Of a stretch of DNA of 61,638 nucleotides, positions 1 through 8,631 are shown piece after piece (the stretch's first letter is position 1; each line of letters begins with the position of its first letter). The position numbers and the translations under genes were made by a program. The notes under the pieces were generated by a model, which was given only the letters and a program-made list of their open reading frames with translations, was not told the DNA's origin and did not search any database. The DNA is from Deltaproteobacteria bacterium (GTDB lineage: Bacteria; Myxococcota; B64-G9), in contig JAFGRB010000443.1 of NCBI GenBank assembly GCA_016935365.1, positions 1 through 61,638 on the forward strand, given 5' to 3'.

Positions 1-30
1 GCCGCGGTATCCATCGCGGCCGCTTTTTTT
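1..30 (+). terminator. Intrinsic terminator of an upstream gene
   Basis: The window opens with a perfect 6-bp stem, GCCGCG at 1-6 and CGCGGC at 15-20, around an 8-nt loop. It is followed after three bases by seven T at 24-30. This is the classic rho-independent layout for a plus-strand transcript that began before the window. The stem may extend beyond the window edge. Confidence 0.55.
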
Positions 31-96
31 CGGCCTCCACACGCTCGGCTCCTTTCCTCTTGATGTTTTCAACCCGGCAGGCTAGTCGATCTCGGC

Positions 97-2094
97 ATGG
101 ATGAGCGCGGCCGGCATCGACGGCGCCTTCGCCGTCGGCGGGGCCTGAAATCTACAAAGCTCGATGAGCAGGCCAGGGCGACCGCTGTCCTGGTCGGCTT
201 GCTCAAGACGGGCAAGTCGACGCTCTTCTATGGCCTGACGGGCCGCAAGAAGCACATGCTGCGTATTCCGAGGAGCCGGATCGAGCTTCCGGCCGGCTCG
301 ATCGAGAGCGGATCGATCCGGCATATCGTGGACGCGCCGGGCTTCTACTCTCTCGCCGAGCGATCCGAGGATGCGCTCGCGGTCCGCGAGCTGGTCCTGC
401 TCCGGCGCATCGGGGCGGTGCTGCTGGTGATAGACTCCAAGAACATGCGCCGTGGCTTGATGCTCGCGATGCAGCTGGCCGAGTTCTCCGTTCCGGTCGT
501 GGTCGCCTTGAACATGGTGGACGAGGCGCTCCAGCGCGGGATCCGCGTGGACGCGACCCGACTCTCCCGGCTCCTTGGCGTGCCGGTAGTGCCCACCGTG
601 GCCGCGGAAGGTCGGGGGCTGGGGGCCTTGAAGCGCGCCATCGCCCAGGCGGCACCGCTGGCGGTTCGGTCTGTGTATCCGAAGGAGATCGAGACGCAGA
701 TAAACGCGATCGCCGCCGAGATCGGCGAGGGCCAGCTCGCGCGCGGGCTGGCCGCTCTGCTGCTCGGTGGACTGCCGCTTCGCGATCGCGCCTTCGAAGA
801 TCTCGGCGGGCAGGCGAGCGAGCGCATCCGCTCCCGCTTGCAAGGGCTTGCCGCCCTCACCCGCAGCGGAGAGCTCGCAGTCGTCGACGCGTGGAGAGAG
901 CGGGCGGAATCGATCGTCGCCGAGGTGACCGAGCTCAAGCCGGTCGAGACGAATCCCTGGAGCCGCCGGCTCGCGGTCTGGACCCGGCGGCCCGCGACCG
1001 GCCTGCCGATCGCGCTGGGCGTCCTCATGCTGGTCTACCTCTTCGTCGGTCTGTTCGGAGCGGGCGTGCTCGTCGACCTCATCGAGGGTCGCCTGTTCGG
1101 CGGGCTGTTCTTGCCGTGGCTCGACGGGCTGGTGGCCGGGATCCCCTGGTTGTGGCTCCGCGAGCTGATCAACGGCCCGTTCGGGATCGTCTCGGTGGGT
1201 CTCGTGCTCTCGATCGGCATCGTCGCCCCCGTGCTGGCGACGTTCTTCTGGGCCTTCGCCCTGCTGGAGGACTCCGGTTACCTGCCCAGGCTGTCTCTGC
1301 TCCTGGACCGGTCCATGAGACGGATCGGCCTGAACGGCAAGGGCGTCCTGCCGCTGGTGATGGGCTTCTCCTGTGTGACCATGGCCGTGTTGACCACCCG
1401 GATGCTCGACACCCCGAAGCAGCGCATCATCTCCACGCTCTTGCTGATGCTGGCCATTCCCTGTGCGCCGCTGCTGAGCGTGATGCTCGTCGTGCTGGCC
1501 AGGCTCTCCGCATGGGCTGCGCCGTTGCTGCTCGCCATGCTGGCGCTCCAGTTCGTTCTCGTGGGCCTGCTGGCCAACCTCCTGCTGCCAGGCAAGCGGC
1601 CGACCTTCCTGCTCGAGCTGCCCCCGCTGCGCATTCCGAGGATGCGCAACACCTTCATCAAGACCGGCCATCATCTGTGGTGGTTTCTCAAGGAGGCCAT
1701 CCCTTACTTCATGCTGGGGACGCTCGTGCTCTACGCCATGGATCAGCTGGACTGGCTGGATGGGATTCGAGAGGCGGCCCGGCCGGTGCTGGTGCGCTTT
1801 CTGGACCTGCCGCCGGAGAGCGCGGATGTGTTCCTGTTGACGGCGATCCGGCGCGAGGCTGGTGCGGCCTTGCTGGCCCAGCAGTCTGAGATGCACCTCT
1901 ACGACGGCGTTCAGGTCCTGGTGACGCTTCTGGTCATGACCTTGATGATCCCGTGCATCAACTCGGTGCTGGTGATGTACAAGGAGAGAGGGGCGCTGGT
2001 TGCCACGTCCATCTTGCTGTTCGTGATCGCTTACTCTCTCGGGGTTGGAGCTGTCTTCAATGCCTTGCTGAGGACGACTGGAGTCGCGCTGTGA
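97..2094 (+). CDS. feoB: Divergent FeoB-family ferrous iron transporter
   Basis: This 665-aa protein has a cytoplasmic GTPase domain followed by a polytopic membrane domain, the plan of FeoB, which brings Fe(II) across the inner membrane. The P-loop is GLLKTGKST (residues 34-42), the G3 motif DAPG is at about 79-82 and the G4 motif NMVD at 139-142. The membrane part, from about residue 300, keeps a FeoB-like gate segment with its cysteine (GFSCVTMAVL), a second gate (AIRREAGAALL) and a C-terminal MIPC segment. It is divergent: the usual GNPN P-loop and the NWPG G2 motif are not recognisable. The first 20 residues are very basic, and the ATG at 97 lacks a strong ribosome site, so the start is uncertain. 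Its stop overlaps the next start by 4 nt, tying it to the metal regulator. Family membership is fairly sure; the metal carried is inferred. Confidence 0.85.
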   Translation: MDERGRHRRRLRRRRGLKSTKLDEQARATAVLVGLLKTGKSTLFYGLTGRKKHMLRIPRSRIELPAGSIESGSIRHIVDAPGFYSLAERSEDALAVRELVLLRRIGAVLLVIDSKNMRRGLMLAMQLAEFSVPVVVALNMVDEALQRGIRVDATRLSRLLGVPVVPTVAAEGRGLGALKRAIAQAAPLAVRSVYPKEIETQINAIAAEIGEGQLARGLAALLLGGLPLRDRAFEDLGGQASERIRSRLQGLAALTRSGELAVVDAWRERAESIVAEVTELKPVETNPWSRRLAVWTRRPATGLPIALGVLMLVYLFVGLFGAGVLVDLIEGRLFGGLFLPWLDGLVAGIPWLWLRELINGPFGIVSVGLVLSIGIVAPVLATFFWAFALLEDSGYLPRLSLLLDRSMRRIGLNGKGVLPLVMGFSCVTMAVLTTRMLDTPKQRIISTLLLMLAIPCAPLLSVMLVVLARLSAWAAPLLLAMLALQFVLVGLLANLLLPGKRPTFLLELPPLRIPRMRNTFIKTGHHLWWFLKEAIPYFMLGTLVLYAMDQLDWLDGIREAARPVLVRFLDLPPESADVFLLTAIRREAGAALLAQQSEMHLYDGVQVLVTLLVMTLMIPCINSVLVMYKERGALVATSILLFVIAYSLGVGAVFNALLRTTGVAL

Positions 2095-2765
2095 ACGAGC
2101 ACAAGCTGACGGATCGGGAAGTGGACGAGCTGCTGGAAGCCATCTGGGTCTGCCGCGAGAACGGCGAGAAGAAGGTCGAGGCCATTGTGGAAATGTCGCA
2201 TGCCAGGGTGCATGCCGCGGCGCTGGATGCGCTGGAAGAAGAAGGTCTGGTCGAGCGCGAGCGAGACGAGGTGCAGCTCACGAAAGCGGGCGAGGAGCGG
2301 GCGAGGAAGATCATACGGCGGCATCGCCTCGCCGAGCGACTCGTGGTGGATGTGCTCGGGCTGAGCCTGGAGCAGGCCGAGGAGTTCGCCTGCCACTACG
2401 AGCATTCCGTGGTGCCGGAGGTGACAGACGGGATCTGCACGCTCCTGGGCCACCCCCGCGAGTGTCCGCACGGTCACCCCATCCCCCGGGGCGAGGACTG
2501 CCTCGAGAACCGGACGGAAGTGAGCCAGGTTCTGATGCCGCTGTGCGAGGTGCCTTGTGCGAGGCCGGTCAAGGTGGCCTACCTGAGGACCCGCGATCAC
2601 GATCGGATCCACCAGCTCGTCTCCATGGGAATCTCACCGGGGGCCGTCATGCGGATCCACCAGTGCTCACCCCTTATCGTGATAGAGATAGAGCAGAGCG
2701 AGTTCGCCCTGGACCGGGATATCGCCGGAGATGTCTACGTGTGGCTTCTGCAGGAAGACCAGTGA
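2091..2765 (+). CDS. DtxR-type metalloregulator fused to a FeoA domain
   Basis: This 224-aa protein joins a DtxR/MntR-like winged-helix repressor (about residues 1-70), its metal-binding dimerisation domain (about 70-145; CHYEHS near 100, later CPHGHP) and a C-terminal SH3-like FeoA domain (about 150-223). DtxR proteins repress iron or manganese genes when metal is plentiful, and FeoA normally stimulates FeoB. The start is the GTG at 2091, which overlaps the feoB stop by 4 nt. A longer reading frame exists upstream but lies inside feoB. No separate feoA is visible, so this protein may supply both the FeoA function and the repressor of its own operon. That dual role is inference. Confidence 0.85.
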   Translation: MNEHKLTDREVDELLEAIWVCRENGEKKVEAIVEMSHARVHAAALDALEEEGLVERERDEVQLTKAGEERARKIIRRHRLAERLVVDVLGLSLEQAEEFACHYEHSVVPEVTDGICTLLGHPRECPHGHPIPRGEDCLENRTEVSQVLMPLCEVPCARPVKVAYLRTRDHDRIHQLVSMGISPGAVMRIHQCSPLIVIEIEQSEFALDRDIAGDVYVWLLQEDQ

Positions 2766-3265
2766 GAAACGTGGGCTGGGCAGCGCTGGCGCTCGGCCTC
2801 GGCATTCTGCCCTGCTGCGCGACCAGGTCGGCTCAGCCCATCGGACCGAGGCCTTACGAGGTGTGCCTGCCCCTGTCCGGCGGGGGAATGCTGCAACTCG
2901 CCGACTACCGCGGCAAGGTGCTGGTCGTCGACTTCTTCACGACCTGGAGTCGACCTTCCATGGTCGCCGTGCCCGTCTGGTCGTCGCTGGCCCAGAAGTA
3001 TGGACCTCGTGGTCTGGCGGTCGTGGGTGTGGCCATGGACGAGATCGGAGACGACGTCGTGCGCCCGTACGCCGCCGGCATGGGGCTGAGCTATCCGGTG
3101 CTGCTGGCCGACGAGGCGGTTCGGGAGGGTCGGAGCGCATTCGGCCCCATCGAGGCGATCCCGATGACTCTGATCTTCGACCGCCTGGGAAGGCTCACCC
3201 GGATCCTCGTCGGGCTCGTTCCCGCAGCCGAGATGGAAGGGGCGGTCCTCGAGCTGCTGGACTGA
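2762..3265 (+). CDS. TlpA-like thioredoxin-fold protein without active-site cysteines
   Basis: This 167-aa protein has a hydrophobic N-terminus ending in a Cys-Cys pair near residue 18 (possible lipoprotein or secretion signal). An AhpC/TlpA-like fold follows: a GKVLVVDFFTTW strand, a long middle region with GVAMDEIGDD, and the cis-proline segment IPMTLIFDRLGR. At the position of the catalytic WCxxC motif it reads WSRPS (residues 62-66), so neither redox cysteine is present and a thiol-disulfide reductase role is unlikely. The GTG start at 2762 overlaps the regulator stop by 4 nt, making it the third gene of the iron operon. A binding or structural role is a guess. Confidence 0.75.
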   Translation: MRNVGWAALALGLGILPCCATRSAQPIGPRPYEVCLPLSGGGMLQLADYRGKVLVVDFFTTWSRPSMVAVPVWSSLAQKYGPRGLAVVGVAMDEIGDDVVRPYAAGMGLSYPVLLADEAVREGRSAFGPIEAIPMTLIFDRLGRLTRILVGLVPAAEMEGAVLELLD

Positions 3266-3288
3266 GCCCTGAGCGCTTGCCATCAAGT

Positions 3289-3317
3289 TTGAATAGGCAC
3301 TGGGGGCGTGCTAAGAT
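3289..3317 (+). promoter_or_regulatory. Sigma-70-like promoter for the exbB/exbD genes
   Basis: TTGAAT at 3289-3294 and TAAGAT at 3312-3317 are separated by 17 bp, a standard housekeeping spacing. Transcription would start near 3324, about 20 nt before the GTG at 3346 and its AGGGAGAG ribosome site. The call is by motif only. Confidence 0.5.
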
Positions 3318-3345
3318 TCCGAACTCGAACGCAGGGAGAGTTCAC

Positions 3346-3996
3346 GTGGACAGCGGATCGGACATGCTCGACACCTTGATGCGCGGTGGATTCATGATGG
3401 TTCCGATCCTCCTCGGATCGATCCTCGCGCTGACGATCATCATCGAGCGCCTGTGGGCCTTGCAGCGTTCCCATGTCCTGCCCGAGGCTTTCTTGCGCAG
3501 GATGGGCAAGATGCTCGAGGAGGGCAGGCATTCCGAGGCGCTTTCGGCCTGCCAGGAGAACGACTCGCACATCGCACGGGTCATGGCGGCCGGTCTCCAG
3601 GCGAGGGGGCGAGCCAGGCCGGAGATCGTGGAGTCCCTCGAGCTGGCCGGCCGGCAGGAGACGGGCAGGCTCTCGCGCTGGATCGGGGCCCTGGGAGCCA
3701 TCGCAGCCCTGGAGCCGCTCATGGGCTTGCTGGGCACGGTGCTGGGACTGATAGAGTCCTTTCGGGAGGTGGAGCGGCTCAAGGTGGTCGGCAATCCGAG
3801 CGTGGTGGCTTCCGGTGTCTGGCAGGCTCTCATCACGACCGCGGCCGGTCTGATCATCGCCATTCCGACCTATGCCATGTACCGCTACTTCCGATCGCGG
3901 ATCTCGAACACGGTGATGGATATGGAGGCGAGCGCTTTCGGTCTGGTGCAGCAGCTCACGCTCGACGCGACGTCCGGCGAGGAGGCAGAGGCGTGA
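3346..3996 (+). CDS. ExbB/TolQ/MotA-family proton channel protein
   Basis: This 216-aa inner-membrane protein has one N-terminal transmembrane helix (about residues 12-30), a cytoplasmic loop, and two further helices (about 115-135 and 155-180). It matches the ExbB/TolQ family, whose pentamers form a proton channel with ExbD/TolR to energise outer-membrane processes. The helix segment LMGLLGTVLGLIESF is characteristic. The GTG at 3346 is chosen because AGGGAGAG (3333-3340) sits 5 nt upstream; the ATG at 3364 has no such site. It overlaps the ExbD gene by 4 nt. The pair could serve TonB-type transport or a Tol system. No tonB, tolA, tolB or pal is next to it, so the partner is unknown. Confidence 0.88.
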   Translation: MDSGSDMLDTLMRGGFMMVPILLGSILALTIIIERLWALQRSHVLPEAFLRRMGKMLEEGRHSEALSACQENDSHIARVMAAGLQARGRARPEIVESLELAGRQETGRLSRWIGALGAIAALEPLMGLLGTVLGLIESFREVERLKVVGNPSVVASGVWQALITTAAGLIIAIPTYAMYRYFRSRISNTVMDMEASAFGLVQQLTLDATSGEEAEA

Positions 3997-4409
3997 ACTT
4001 CCAGCCGGCCGGCCAGGGCGACGAGGAGGTCATCCTCGAGATGACGCCCCTCATCGACATGGTCTTTCAGCTGCTGATCTTCTTCCTCCTGACGACCACG
4101 TTCGCCATCAATGTCAAGGAAGGCGGGCTGGAGCTGGATCTGCCGCGCGCCAAGTCCACCCAGATCCCGGCCATGGCCAGCCACGTCGTGATCGCCGTGC
4201 TGAAGGACGGGCGGACGGTCGTCGGCGGCGAGGCTCTGCAGGATCCGCAGCTCCAGTCCAGGCTGCAGCAGGTCCACCAGCAGAACGCGGACACCCTGGT
4301 CATCGTCCAGGCGGATCGCAACGTGGAGCACTGGCGGGTGGTCAAGGTCATGGACATGGCGGCCACCCTGGGCCTGAAGAGGCTCGCCATCGCCACGGTC
4401 GAGGAGTAG
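3993..4409 (+). CDS. ExbD/TolR-family biopolymer transport protein
   Basis: This 138-aa protein has a short cytoplasmic N-terminus, one transmembrane helix (about residues 18-40) beginning TPLIDMVFQLL, and a periplasmic ExbD/TolR domain. Asp22 in PLIDMVF corresponds to the conserved membrane aspartate that carries protons in this family. The GTG start overlaps the stop of the upstream ExbB-like gene by 4 nt, so the two subunits are translationally coupled. The periplasmic part includes the typical VVIAVLKDGR strand and a C-terminal segment about inspecting time-ordered values (TLVIVQADRN). The gene ends 5 nt before the ftsB-like start. Confidence 0.88.
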   Translation: MNFQPAGQGDEEVILEMTPLIDMVFQLLIFFLLTTTFAINVKEGGLELDLPRAKSTQIPAMASHVVIAVLKDGRTVVGGEALQDPQLQSRLQQVHQQNADTLVIVQADRNVEHWRVVKVMDMAATLGLKRLAIATVEE

Positions 4410-4414
4410 GCGGG

Positions 4415-4720
4415 TTGAGCTTGCGAGCAAAGGTCTTGTTCATCGTCTGCTCGGCGCTGGCGGTGGGTTTTTTCGGATACGCTGTCTGGGGCTCCAGCGG
4501 TGGAAAGCGCGGGCAGCTAGAGGAGGAGCTTGCAGAGATGCGTTCCTGGAACGATGCCCTGAGGATCGAGAACCAGCGCCTGCGGCTGGAGGTGGATGCA
4601 CTCAAGCGCCGATCGGACTACTTGGAACAGGTGGCGCGCGATGAGCTGGGGCTCGTGCGTGCTGATGAGATCCTTTTCCAGCTCGATGCGGACGCAAAGG
4701 CGAGCAGTTCGGAGCCCTGA
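4415..4720 (+). CDS. ftsB: FtsB/DivIC-family septum protein
   Basis: This 101-aa protein has a short N-terminus, one transmembrane helix (about residues 7-25), and a coiled coil (about 33-70) ending in LEQVARDELGLVRADEILFQL, the signature tail of the FtsB/DivIC family. These proteins bridge FtsL and FtsQ in the division complex. The start is the TTG at 4415, with GAGGAG at 4401-4406 eight nucleotides upstream. It lies in the same direction right after the ExbD-like gene. The symbol is by family; DivIC is the equivalent name in Gram-positives. Confidence 0.82.
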   Translation: MSLRAKVLFIVCSALAVGFFGYAVWGSSGGKRGQLEEELAEMRSWNDALRIENQRLRLEVDALKRRSDYLEQVARDELGLVRADEILFQLDADAKASSSEP

Positions 4721-4759
4721 CGATACCAGGGTGCGTCTTTTGAACGGCGGCGCGAGGCG

Positions 4760-6991
4760 ATGGGAACGGGCCGGCAAGTGGCGTGGAGCATACGCTGGAT
4801 CGAGCGGCATCTCCTGGTCGAGATGTGCGTGCTGGCCTTTGCCCTGGCACTCGCCTCGGGCGAGATCGGCACCTGGCGATGGCCGGCGATCGCCTCGCTG
4901 CTCGTCATGTCGGTCCTGCTGATCCATCGGTTGAACCTGGTTGCGGGTCGCCTGGCGGGGCGTCGCGTCGAGGCGCCGGATCCGGACAGGGAGTACCGCC
5001 AGCTCGAGCTGCTGCTCGTATGCACGCTCTACTGCCTCTTCCAGTTGAGCGGCGGGATCGCAAGCCCGCTCTACCCTCTGCTGTATGCTCTGCTGGCAGC
5101 GATCGGGGGTCTGGATGCGAGCGCCCGCAACGCGTTCGTGCTGACCGTCACGGCGATCTGTTTCGAGATTCTCGCGATCACTTCAGCCCGGAACGGGCTT
5201 TCCTGGGACGCTGCCGCGCACATCCTGGCCATCTGCTTCTTCCCCTACATGTCGTCCGTGCTGATGCGGGCGCTGGCTGCGGTCCTTCGAAAGGATGCGC
5301 AGGCGCGGCTGGCTCGGGATCGCGAGCAGAGCGAGAAGGAGGCGCAGGAGTACCGCCTGTCCGGCGGCGTGCTCCAATCGGTGGCCACCGCCATCCCGGA
5401 GCATCAGCGCATCGAGCACCGCCAGCGAAGCTCGCTGCATCAGATCGAGCTCGGGATCGGCAACCTGCTCGACATCCTCTACGAGGCGCTGCGGCCGCAC
5501 ACCATCGCCGTGTTCATGCTGTCCACAGACGAGCGCAGCGTCCGGCTCAAGGACGCGCGGTCGGAGAGCGACAGGCTCTGCCGCGAGCAGATGCCCGCGG
5601 GCGAAGGGGTCATCGGCGCGATCCTCAAGCGCCAGCAGACCGTATCATTCGACAGGATCAGAGCGGGCTACGAGGGCTTCACCTATTACCAGGGACACGA
5701 ACCGCTGAGGACCTTCATGGGGGTGCCCATCCTCGAGGAGTCGGCGGCCGGAAGTCGGCACCTGCGCGGCATCCTGCTGACCGACCGGCGGGTCGATCTG
5801 CCTTTTGGCGAGGACGACGAGCGGCTCCTGCAGGTCGCCGCCCGGGAGATCGTCCGCTTGAGCCGAACGGAGAAGCTGATCGCGGACATGGACGAGGTGA
5901 AGACCAGGACCAAGCTCTTCTACGATGCCGCCAAGCGCCTGAGCAGGACGGTGAACCTGCAGGAGGTCATCGCGGAGGTTCTGGACTCGGTGATGGGCAT
6001 CTACGAGCGGACGGACTTCGCCGCCATCGCCTTGGTCGAAGACGAGCGACTGATACTCGAGGCCGCTGCGGGAAGCGAGAGATACACTGCGTGGTGCGAG
6101 CAGCACGTCCAGAAAGTCGTACCCGCCGACAGCTTGGCGTGGTTGACGGTCAAGCGGGCCGAAGTCCTGCCCGCCAAGCCGTTCTTCGAGATGGGTCGCG
6201 ATCAGCGGCATGTCTTCGGGCGCTCGATGAAGCTCGAGGGTCTCGAGTCCCTCAAGTGTTTCCCGCTGAAGAAGGCGGGTCCCGAGGGGCACAAGAGCCA
6301 GCCCGGGGAACGGGTGATCGGCGCGCTGGTGGTCGGAGGTTGCGACCGGACGCTCTTCCCGGAAGAGCCGGGCAAGCTCCAGGACAGGGTCGACCTGCTC
6401 TACACGGTCGCCATGATGGCTGCAACGAGCATCCAGAACGCGCAGCGCTACCTGCTGATGGCCCGCATGGCCACGACGGACGGCTTGACGGGTCTTCACA
6501 ACCACCGCCGGTTCCAGGAGATGCTCGAGGAGCAGGTCGCCGCATCGAAGAGATACGATCGCCACCTGTCTCTGATCTTGACCGACATCGATCACTTCAA
6601 GCGCGTCAACGACACCTGGGGCCATCCGGTCGGCGATCAGGTGCTCAAGCGGGTCGCCAGGGTGCTGGCCGAGCTGGCCCGCGCTTCGGACAGGGTCTGC
6701 CGCTACGGTGGGGAGGAGTTCGCGATCATCCTTCCCGAGACGGATCGAACCGGGGCGATGAACCTGGCGGAGCGATTTCGGGAGTCCATCAAGCAGCAGA
6801 GGTTCAACGCGGACGGACAAGACTTCGAGGTGACCCTGAGCCTGGGAATCTGTACGCTGCCCGAGTCGGCCCGCCACAAGCAGGAGCTGATCGACCGGGC
6901 CGATCAGGCCCTCTACTTCGCCAAGGAACACGGGCGGGATCGGGCCATTCACTATGGAGATTGCGTCCAGAGAGCCGCAACGGGAGCTTGA
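4760..6991 (+). CDS. Membrane-anchored GAF-GGDEF diguanylate cyclase
   Basis: This 743-aa signalling enzyme has several hydrophobic segments in the first 190 residues, then two GAF-like sensor regions (about 230-375 and 395-560) and a C-terminal GGDEF domain (about 575-735). The catalytic motif is GGEEF at residues 650-654, which is active-type. RASD at 641-644 is a product-inhibition RxxD site at the canonical distance of five residues. It should convert two GTP into cyclic di-GMP and be feedback-inhibited. The ATG at 4760 follows a GCGAGG ribosome site. The GAF ligands cannot be read from the sequence. It ends two bases before the phoH start. Confidence 0.9.
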   Translation: MGTGRQVAWSIRWIERHLLVEMCVLAFALALASGEIGTWRWPAIASLLVMSVLLIHRLNLVAGRLAGRRVEAPDPDREYRQLELLLVCTLYCLFQLSGGIASPLYPLLYALLAAIGGLDASARNAFVLTVTAICFEILAITSARNGLSWDAAAHILAICFFPYMSSVLMRALAAVLRKDAQARLARDREQSEKEAQEYRLSGGVLQSVATAIPEHQRIEHRQRSSLHQIELGIGNLLDILYEALRPHTIAVFMLSTDERSVRLKDARSESDRLCREQMPAGEGVIGAILKRQQTVSFDRIRAGYEGFTYYQGHEPLRTFMGVPILEESAAGSRHLRGILLTDRRVDLPFGEDDERLLQVAAREIVRLSRTEKLIADMDEVKTRTKLFYDAAKRLSRTVNLQEVIAEVLDSVMGIYERTDFAAIALVEDERLILEAAAGSERYTAWCEQHVQKVVPADSLAWLTVKRAEVLPAKPFFEMGRDQRHVFGRSMKLEGLESLKCFPLKKAGPEGHKSQPGERVIGALVVGGCDRTLFPEEPGKLQDRVDLLYTVAMMAATSIQNAQRYLLMARMATTDGLTGLHNHRRFQEMLEEQVAASKRYDRHLSLILTDIDHFKRVNDTWGHPVGDQVLKRVARVLAELARASDRVCRYGGEEFAIILPETDRTGAMNLAERFRESIKQQRFNADGQDFEVTLSLGICTLPESARHKQELIDRADQALYFAKEHGRDRAIHYGDCVQRAATGA

Positions 6992-6992
6992 G

Positions 6993-8312
6993 ATGAAAAA
7001 GAACTTCGTTCTGGACACCAACGTCTTGCTGCACGATCCGAACGCCATCCTCAACTTCGAGGACAACGACGTGATCATTCCGATCTACGTCATCGAGGAG
7101 ATCGATCGTTTCAAGAAGGAGCTCTCGGAGCTGGGCCGCAATGCCAGGGTCGTCGGCCGCATGATCGACGACTACCGCATCTCCGGCCAGCTGAGCAAGG
7201 GCGTGCCGATGCCGACGGGCGGGAGCTTGCGGGTGGTGTTCACCAACCGGCAGCTTCCGGCCGAGATGGGCATCGGCCAGAAGATGGATCACCGGATTCT
7301 GGCCGTGGCCTTCGAGCTCAAGGAGGCTGACAGAGACCGCCCCACCATCTTCATCACCAAGGACGTCAACCTCCGGATCAAGGCGGACGCCCTGGGGATC
7401 ACGGCGCAGGACTACGATACCGAGCGCGTCACGGCCGACGAGATCTTCACTGGCGTGTCGGAGCTGCGCCTGCCCGGTGAGAAGATCGACGTGTTCTATC
7501 AGCAGAACTCGATCGACATCGGCGAGCTGCCCGAGTTCGATGCGGTTCCGAACATGTTCATCCACCTCAAAGACGAGATGGCCGAGAACCACACGGCCCT
7601 CGGGCGGCTCGATCCGCAGGGCCGCAGGCTGAATACGCTGCTCAAGCTCCGGGGTGGGATCTGGGGCATCCAGCCTCGGAATCGGGAGCAGACCTTCGCG
7701 GTCGATCTCCTCTTGGACGATCGGGTCAAGCTCGTCACCTTGGCCGGCAAGGCGGGTACCGGCAAGACGCTGCTGGCCCTGGCGGCCGGTCTCCACAAGG
7801 CATCCGACGAGGGGGCCTTTCAGCGCTTGCTCGTCTCGAGGCCGATCTTCCCCCTCGGACGTGATATCGGCTTCTTGCCCGGCGACGTGGAGGACAAGCT
7901 CAATCCCTGGATGCAGCCGATCTTCGACAACCTGGAACTGCTGCTCAATCTGTCCCGCAAGGACAAGCGGCAAGGGCGCAGCTACCGGGAGCTGATGGAC
8001 ATGGGCTTGATCGAGATCGAGCCGCTCACGTACATCCGCGGCCGGAGCATTCCCAACCAGTACATCATCATCGACGAGTCGCAGAACCTGACCCCTCACG
8101 AGGTCAAGACGATCATCACCCGGGCGGGAGATCAGACCAAGATCGTGCTGACCGGGGACCTGTACCAGATCGACAATCCGTACGTCGATTCTTCGAACAA
8201 TGGTCTGTCGTACATCGTCAATCGTTTCCGGGGCAATGGCATCGCCGGCACGGTCACCCTGCGCAAGGGTGAGCGAAGCCAGCTCGCCGAGGCGGCGAGC
8301 GACTTGCTCTGA
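6993..8312 (+). CDS. PIN-PhoH family ATPase/RNase
   Basis: This 439-aa protein is a two-domain PhoH protein of the YlaK/PhoH2 type. An N-terminal PIN nuclease domain (about residues 1-135) starts FVLDTNVLLHDP with the first metal-binding aspartate. A C-terminal PhoH P-loop ATPase follows, with Walker A GKAGTGKT (252-259) and Walker B IIIDESQN (Asp361, Glu362). Studied PIN-PhoH proteins unwind and cleave RNA. The ATG at 6993 is used, 1 nt after the previous stop and behind a GGGAGC ribosome site; an earlier in-frame start lies inside the upstream gene. The RNA target is not known. Confidence 0.9.
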   Translation: MKKNFVLDTNVLLHDPNAILNFEDNDVIIPIYVIEEIDRFKKELSELGRNARVVGRMIDDYRISGQLSKGVPMPTGGSLRVVFTNRQLPAEMGIGQKMDHRILAVAFELKEADRDRPTIFITKDVNLRIKADALGITAQDYDTERVTADEIFTGVSELRLPGEKIDVFYQQNSIDIGELPEFDAVPNMFIHLKDEMAENHTALGRLDPQGRRLNTLLKLRGGIWGIQPRNREQTFAVDLLLDDRVKLVTLAGKAGTGKTLLALAAGLHKASDEGAFQRLLVSRPIFPLGRDIGFLPGDVEDKLNPWMQPIFDNLELLLNLSRKDKRQGRSYRELMDMGLIEIEPLTYIRGRSIPNQYIIIDESQNLTPHEVKTIITRAGDQTKIVLTGDLYQIDNPYVDSSNNGLSYIVNRFRGNGIAGTVTLRKGERSQLAEAASDLL

Positions 8313-8328
8313 CCAGGTGGCATTGGAG

Positions 8329-8616
8329 ATGAACACCAAACCCGAGGCACGGTTGCGCGCCTGCGTGTTCGGCGAGGTCCAGGGCGTGGCCTTCCGCTGG
8401 AACGCGAGGCGGGTCGGGGCCGAGCTGGGCGTATGCGGCTGGGTCGCCAACAAGTCCGACGGCAGCGTGGAGCTGGTGGCGGAGGGCGAGCGCCGGCTGC
8501 TCGAGAGCTTGCTGGCCTGGTGCCGGGAGGGCCCGCGTTTCGCCAGGGTGGACCGGGTGGAGGCGAGCTGGGAGCCGGCCACAGGGGAGTTCGACCACTT
8601 TTTCATCCATCACTGA
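8329..8616 (+). CDS. acyP: Acylphosphatase
   Basis: This 95-aa protein is a complete acylphosphatase, which hydrolyses acyl phosphates such as acetyl or carbamoyl phosphate. It has both family signatures: GEVQGVAFRWNARR with catalytic Arg23, and GWVANKSDGSVEL with catalytic Asn41. The length is typical of the family. The ATG at 8329 follows AGGTGG with an 8-nt spacer; upstream in-frame starts lie within phoH. The genes around it share no pathway with it. Confidence 0.92.
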   Translation: MNTKPEARLRACVFGEVQGVAFRWNARRVGAELGVCGWVANKSDGSVELVAEGERRLLESLLAWCREGPRFARVDRVEASWEPATGEFDHFFIHH

Positions 8617-8631
8617 CTCGGAGGGGTGCGA

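Noticed and set aside
4783-6996. A 737-codon open frame on the plus strand
   Set aside because: It is a shifted frame of the diguanylate cyclase gene with Arg/Gly/Ala-rich noise.
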